A stretch of DNA of 64,000 nt from Panacibacter microcysteis (GTDB lineage Bacteria > Bacteroidota > Bacteroidia > Chitinophagales > Chitinophagaceae): positions 1,240,001 to 1,304,000 of the forward strand of contig NZ_JADWYR010000002.1 in NCBI RefSeq assembly GCF_015831355.1. Direction: 5' to 3'. The notes under the pieces are model-generated. The model was given only the letters and a program-made list of their open reading frames with translations, did not search any database and had not been told where the DNA came from. Position 1 is the stretch's first letter. Every line of letters begins with the position of its first letter. Positions 62,717 through 64,000 of the stretch are shown in pieces. Made by a program: the position numbers and the translations under genes.

Positions 62717-63199
62717 TTATTTCAGTTTATGCTGCACACGCTCGTACACACCCTTCTGCTGAATGTTATTCTCCAGCGCAGTCAGCGCATCAAGCAATTT
62801 TTTACTCTGGGTGCTTTCTTTGCTAAGATCATCCATTGCTTCCTGCAATGCCTGCCATACAGGCTGTACTTTTTGCAAAAGTTTCTGACCTTTCGCAGTA
62901 AACGTTACCGCTTTGTGCCTGGCATCGGTTTTAGAAACAGCAGATTTTATAAAGCCTTTTTGCTGAAGACTGCTTACCATCTGGCTGGCTGCAGAATGAG
63001 AGATACGTAACTCGTTAGAGATTTCCCGGATAGAAACTTCCCCGTTTTCAGACAACAGGTAAAACACCGGGAACCATGAAGCATCAAAACTGATCTTATG
63101 CTTCCGGTAAATCTTATTAACATCATTCAGGAAAACTTCACTTAGTCTTTTGAGTCTTGTACCAAAGAACAAAAAGCCCAGGGATTGATAAAAGTTCAT
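62717..63199 (-). CDS. MarR family transcriptional regulator of the hut operon
   Basis: A 160-residue winged-helix protein: ISFDASWFPVFYLLSENGEVSIREISNELRISHSAASQMVSSLQQKGFIKSAVSKTDARHKAVTFTAKGQKLLQ. It is the first gene of a MarR-HutH-HutU operon. A 22-bp inverted repeat lies nine bases before its ATG (63208-63229), so it probably represses itself and the hut genes. The inducer may be urocanate by analogy with other hut repressors, but that is inference. Confidence 0.9.
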   Translation of the reverse strand: MNFYQSLGFLFFGTRLKRLSEVFLNDVNKIYRKHKISFDASWFPVFYLLSENGEVSIREISNELRISHSAASQMVSSLQQKGFIKSAVSKTDARHKAVTFTAKGQKLLQKVQPVWQALQEAMDDLSKESTQSKKLLDALTALENNIQQKGVYERVQHKLK

Positions 63200-63207
63200 C
63201 GTGGTAA

Positions 63208-63229
63208 ATTATATAAGTGCTTATACAAT
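63208..63229. promoter_or_regulatory. Candidate MarR operator of the hut operon
   Basis: ATTATATAAG and CTTATACAAT are 10-bp arms with one mismatch around a two-base centre, just before the MarR start codon. Confidence 0.65.
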
Positions 63230-63400
63230 TTCAAAATTAAGCAGTTTAGGCAAATGGCAAAATTAACTTTAAAGCGTGCCCTTCATACGGCACGCTGCTT
63301 GCAGGCTATTTATGGTATATTGAAAGAACCATGACCTTGCCGGAATGACTAAAATGAAAAAAGAGTTTCATAAACTTTCAATAATTTCTGAAAATTCAAC

Positions 63401-63408
63401 TATCTTTG
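63401..63408 (+). promoter_or_regulatory. -7 box for the NADH dehydrogenase gene
   Basis: TATCTTTG matches TAnnTTTG, 20 bases before ATG 63428. It argues for that ATG over the in-frame ATG at 63410, which would lie at the transcription start. Confidence 0.55.
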
Positions 63409-63427
63409 TATGACAAATCAACGAAGC

Positions 63428-64000
63428 ATGAAAGTAGTTATAATCGGTGGAGGCTTTGCAGGGCTTAAGCTTGCCCGCCGCCTCAATGACCACATTGATA
63501 TTGAAGTAACACTTATTGACAGGAACAACTATCACCAGTTTCAACCTCTTTTTTACCAGGTGGCAACTGCCGGGCTGGATGCCAGTAACATTTCTTTCCC
63601 GCTGCGCAAAGCTTTCCAGGGCAGTAAAAATGTAGCGGTAAGGCTTGCCGAGGTTAAACAAATCAACACAAAGGATAATAACATACTCACAGATATTGGC
63701 ACGTTTGATTACGACAGGCTGATCATTGCAACAGGAGCCGATACCAATTTTTTTGGCAATGAAGAACTGAAAGCAAATGCCTTTCCCATGAAATCTACCA
63801 TTGAGGCACTGCAGTTGCGCAACCGGGTAATACAAAATTTTGAAGATGCCTTGCTTGTAAAAGACAAAGATGCTACAGAACTGCAACGCATGATGACCAT
63901 TGTAGTGGTAGGTGGTGGCCCCACCGGTGTAGAAGTAAGCGGGGCACTGGCAGAAATGCGCAATAACATTCTGCCAAAAGATTATCCTGATCTTGATTTC
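63428..64000 (+). CDS. NAD(P)/FAD-dependent oxidoreductase, type II NADH dehydrogenase (partial)
   Basis: 191 codons run off the right edge, beginning MKVVIIGGGFAGLKLARRL, an FAD Rossmann motif. NNYHQFQPLFYQVATAGL, the typical NDH-2 quinone-side motif, follows, then DRLIIATGADTNFFGN and a second dinucleotide motif VVVGGGPTGVEVSGALAEM for NAD. NDH-2 passes electrons from NADH to quinone at the inner face of the membrane without pumping protons. Most of the C-terminal half, including the amphipathic membrane helix, is outside the window. Confidence 0.9.
   Translation, partial: MKVVIIGGGFAGLKLARRLNDHIDIEVTLIDRNNYHQFQPLFYQVATAGLDASNISFPLRKAFQGSKNVAVRLAEVKQINTKDNNILTDIGTFDYDRLIIATGADTNFFGNEELKANAFPMKSTIEALQLRNRVIQNFEDALLVKDKDATELQRMMTIVVVGGGPTGVEVSGALAEMRNNILPKDYPDLDF

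Noticed and set aside
1-64000. tRNA, rRNA or prophage genes
   Set aside because: I found no cloverleaf-like segments, rRNA signatures or phage structural genes on either strand.

Overview
The window looks like chromosomal DNA from a Bacteroidota bacterium, most likely Chitinophagaceae. Support comes from promoters with the Bacteroidota -7 box TAnnTTTG (for example 107-114, 336-343, 1867-1874, 43433-43440, 63401-63408), secreted proteins ending in type IX secretion (T9SS) type A sorting domains, a RDD/SpoIIM/DUF4129/DUF4350/MoxR/DUF58 cluster, a GH78 rhamnosidase and a hut operon. I see no rRNA, tRNA, CRISPR or prophage.

Layout. 0-15.7 kb: start of fabH, acyl-CoA dehydrogenase, a 2159-residue T9SS surface protein with about 750-bp tandem repeats, other secreted proteins, and a stress island (DUF4386, HxlR regulator, a frameshifted DJ-1/PfpI gene, a dinucleotide-binding reductase). 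15.7-19.3 kb and 25.9-29.7 kb: two AT-rich arrays of small minus-strand genes separated by imperfect palindromes that resemble integron attC sites. Each array starts with the same roughly 110-bp leader. No integrase lies in the window. 19.5-25.3 kb, between the arrays: PQQ dehydrogenase, DUF1801, alpha/beta hydrolase, reductase and a Crp/Fnr regulator. 29.9-35.4 kb: serine hydrolase, rhamnosidase, ThuA-domain protein and a lipoprotein. 35.4-42.7 kb: the MoxR/DUF58 membrane cluster with SpoIIM and RDD proteins. 42.8-59.2 kb: mixed metabolic and stress genes (C70-type cysteine peptidase, ArsR with an AHSA1 protein, amidohydrolase, carboxylesterase, CbpA-CbpM, an MhqO/MhqD-like pair, Crp/Fnr, DUF2459, GNAT). 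59.3-63.2 kb: MarR-HutH-HutU. The window ends inside a type II NADH dehydrogenase gene.

Two unusual layers cover this ordinary background. The first is the pair of cassette-like arrays. Their shared leader ends exactly at a GTT, with a TATATTTG promoter box directly upstream, which is what an attI plus cassette promoter would look like. IS3-type orfA fragments sit inside several of the palindromes. The second is a dispersed intergenic repeat family, core GTGAGTGACACAACAGG (type A) or GAGTGCGACGCAAC (type B), with more than twenty copies. It occurs singly, as an inverted pair between MoxR and DUF58, and as 37-bp inverted repeats on either side of a carboxylesterase gene.

All functional names come from reading the translations. 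No database search was run.
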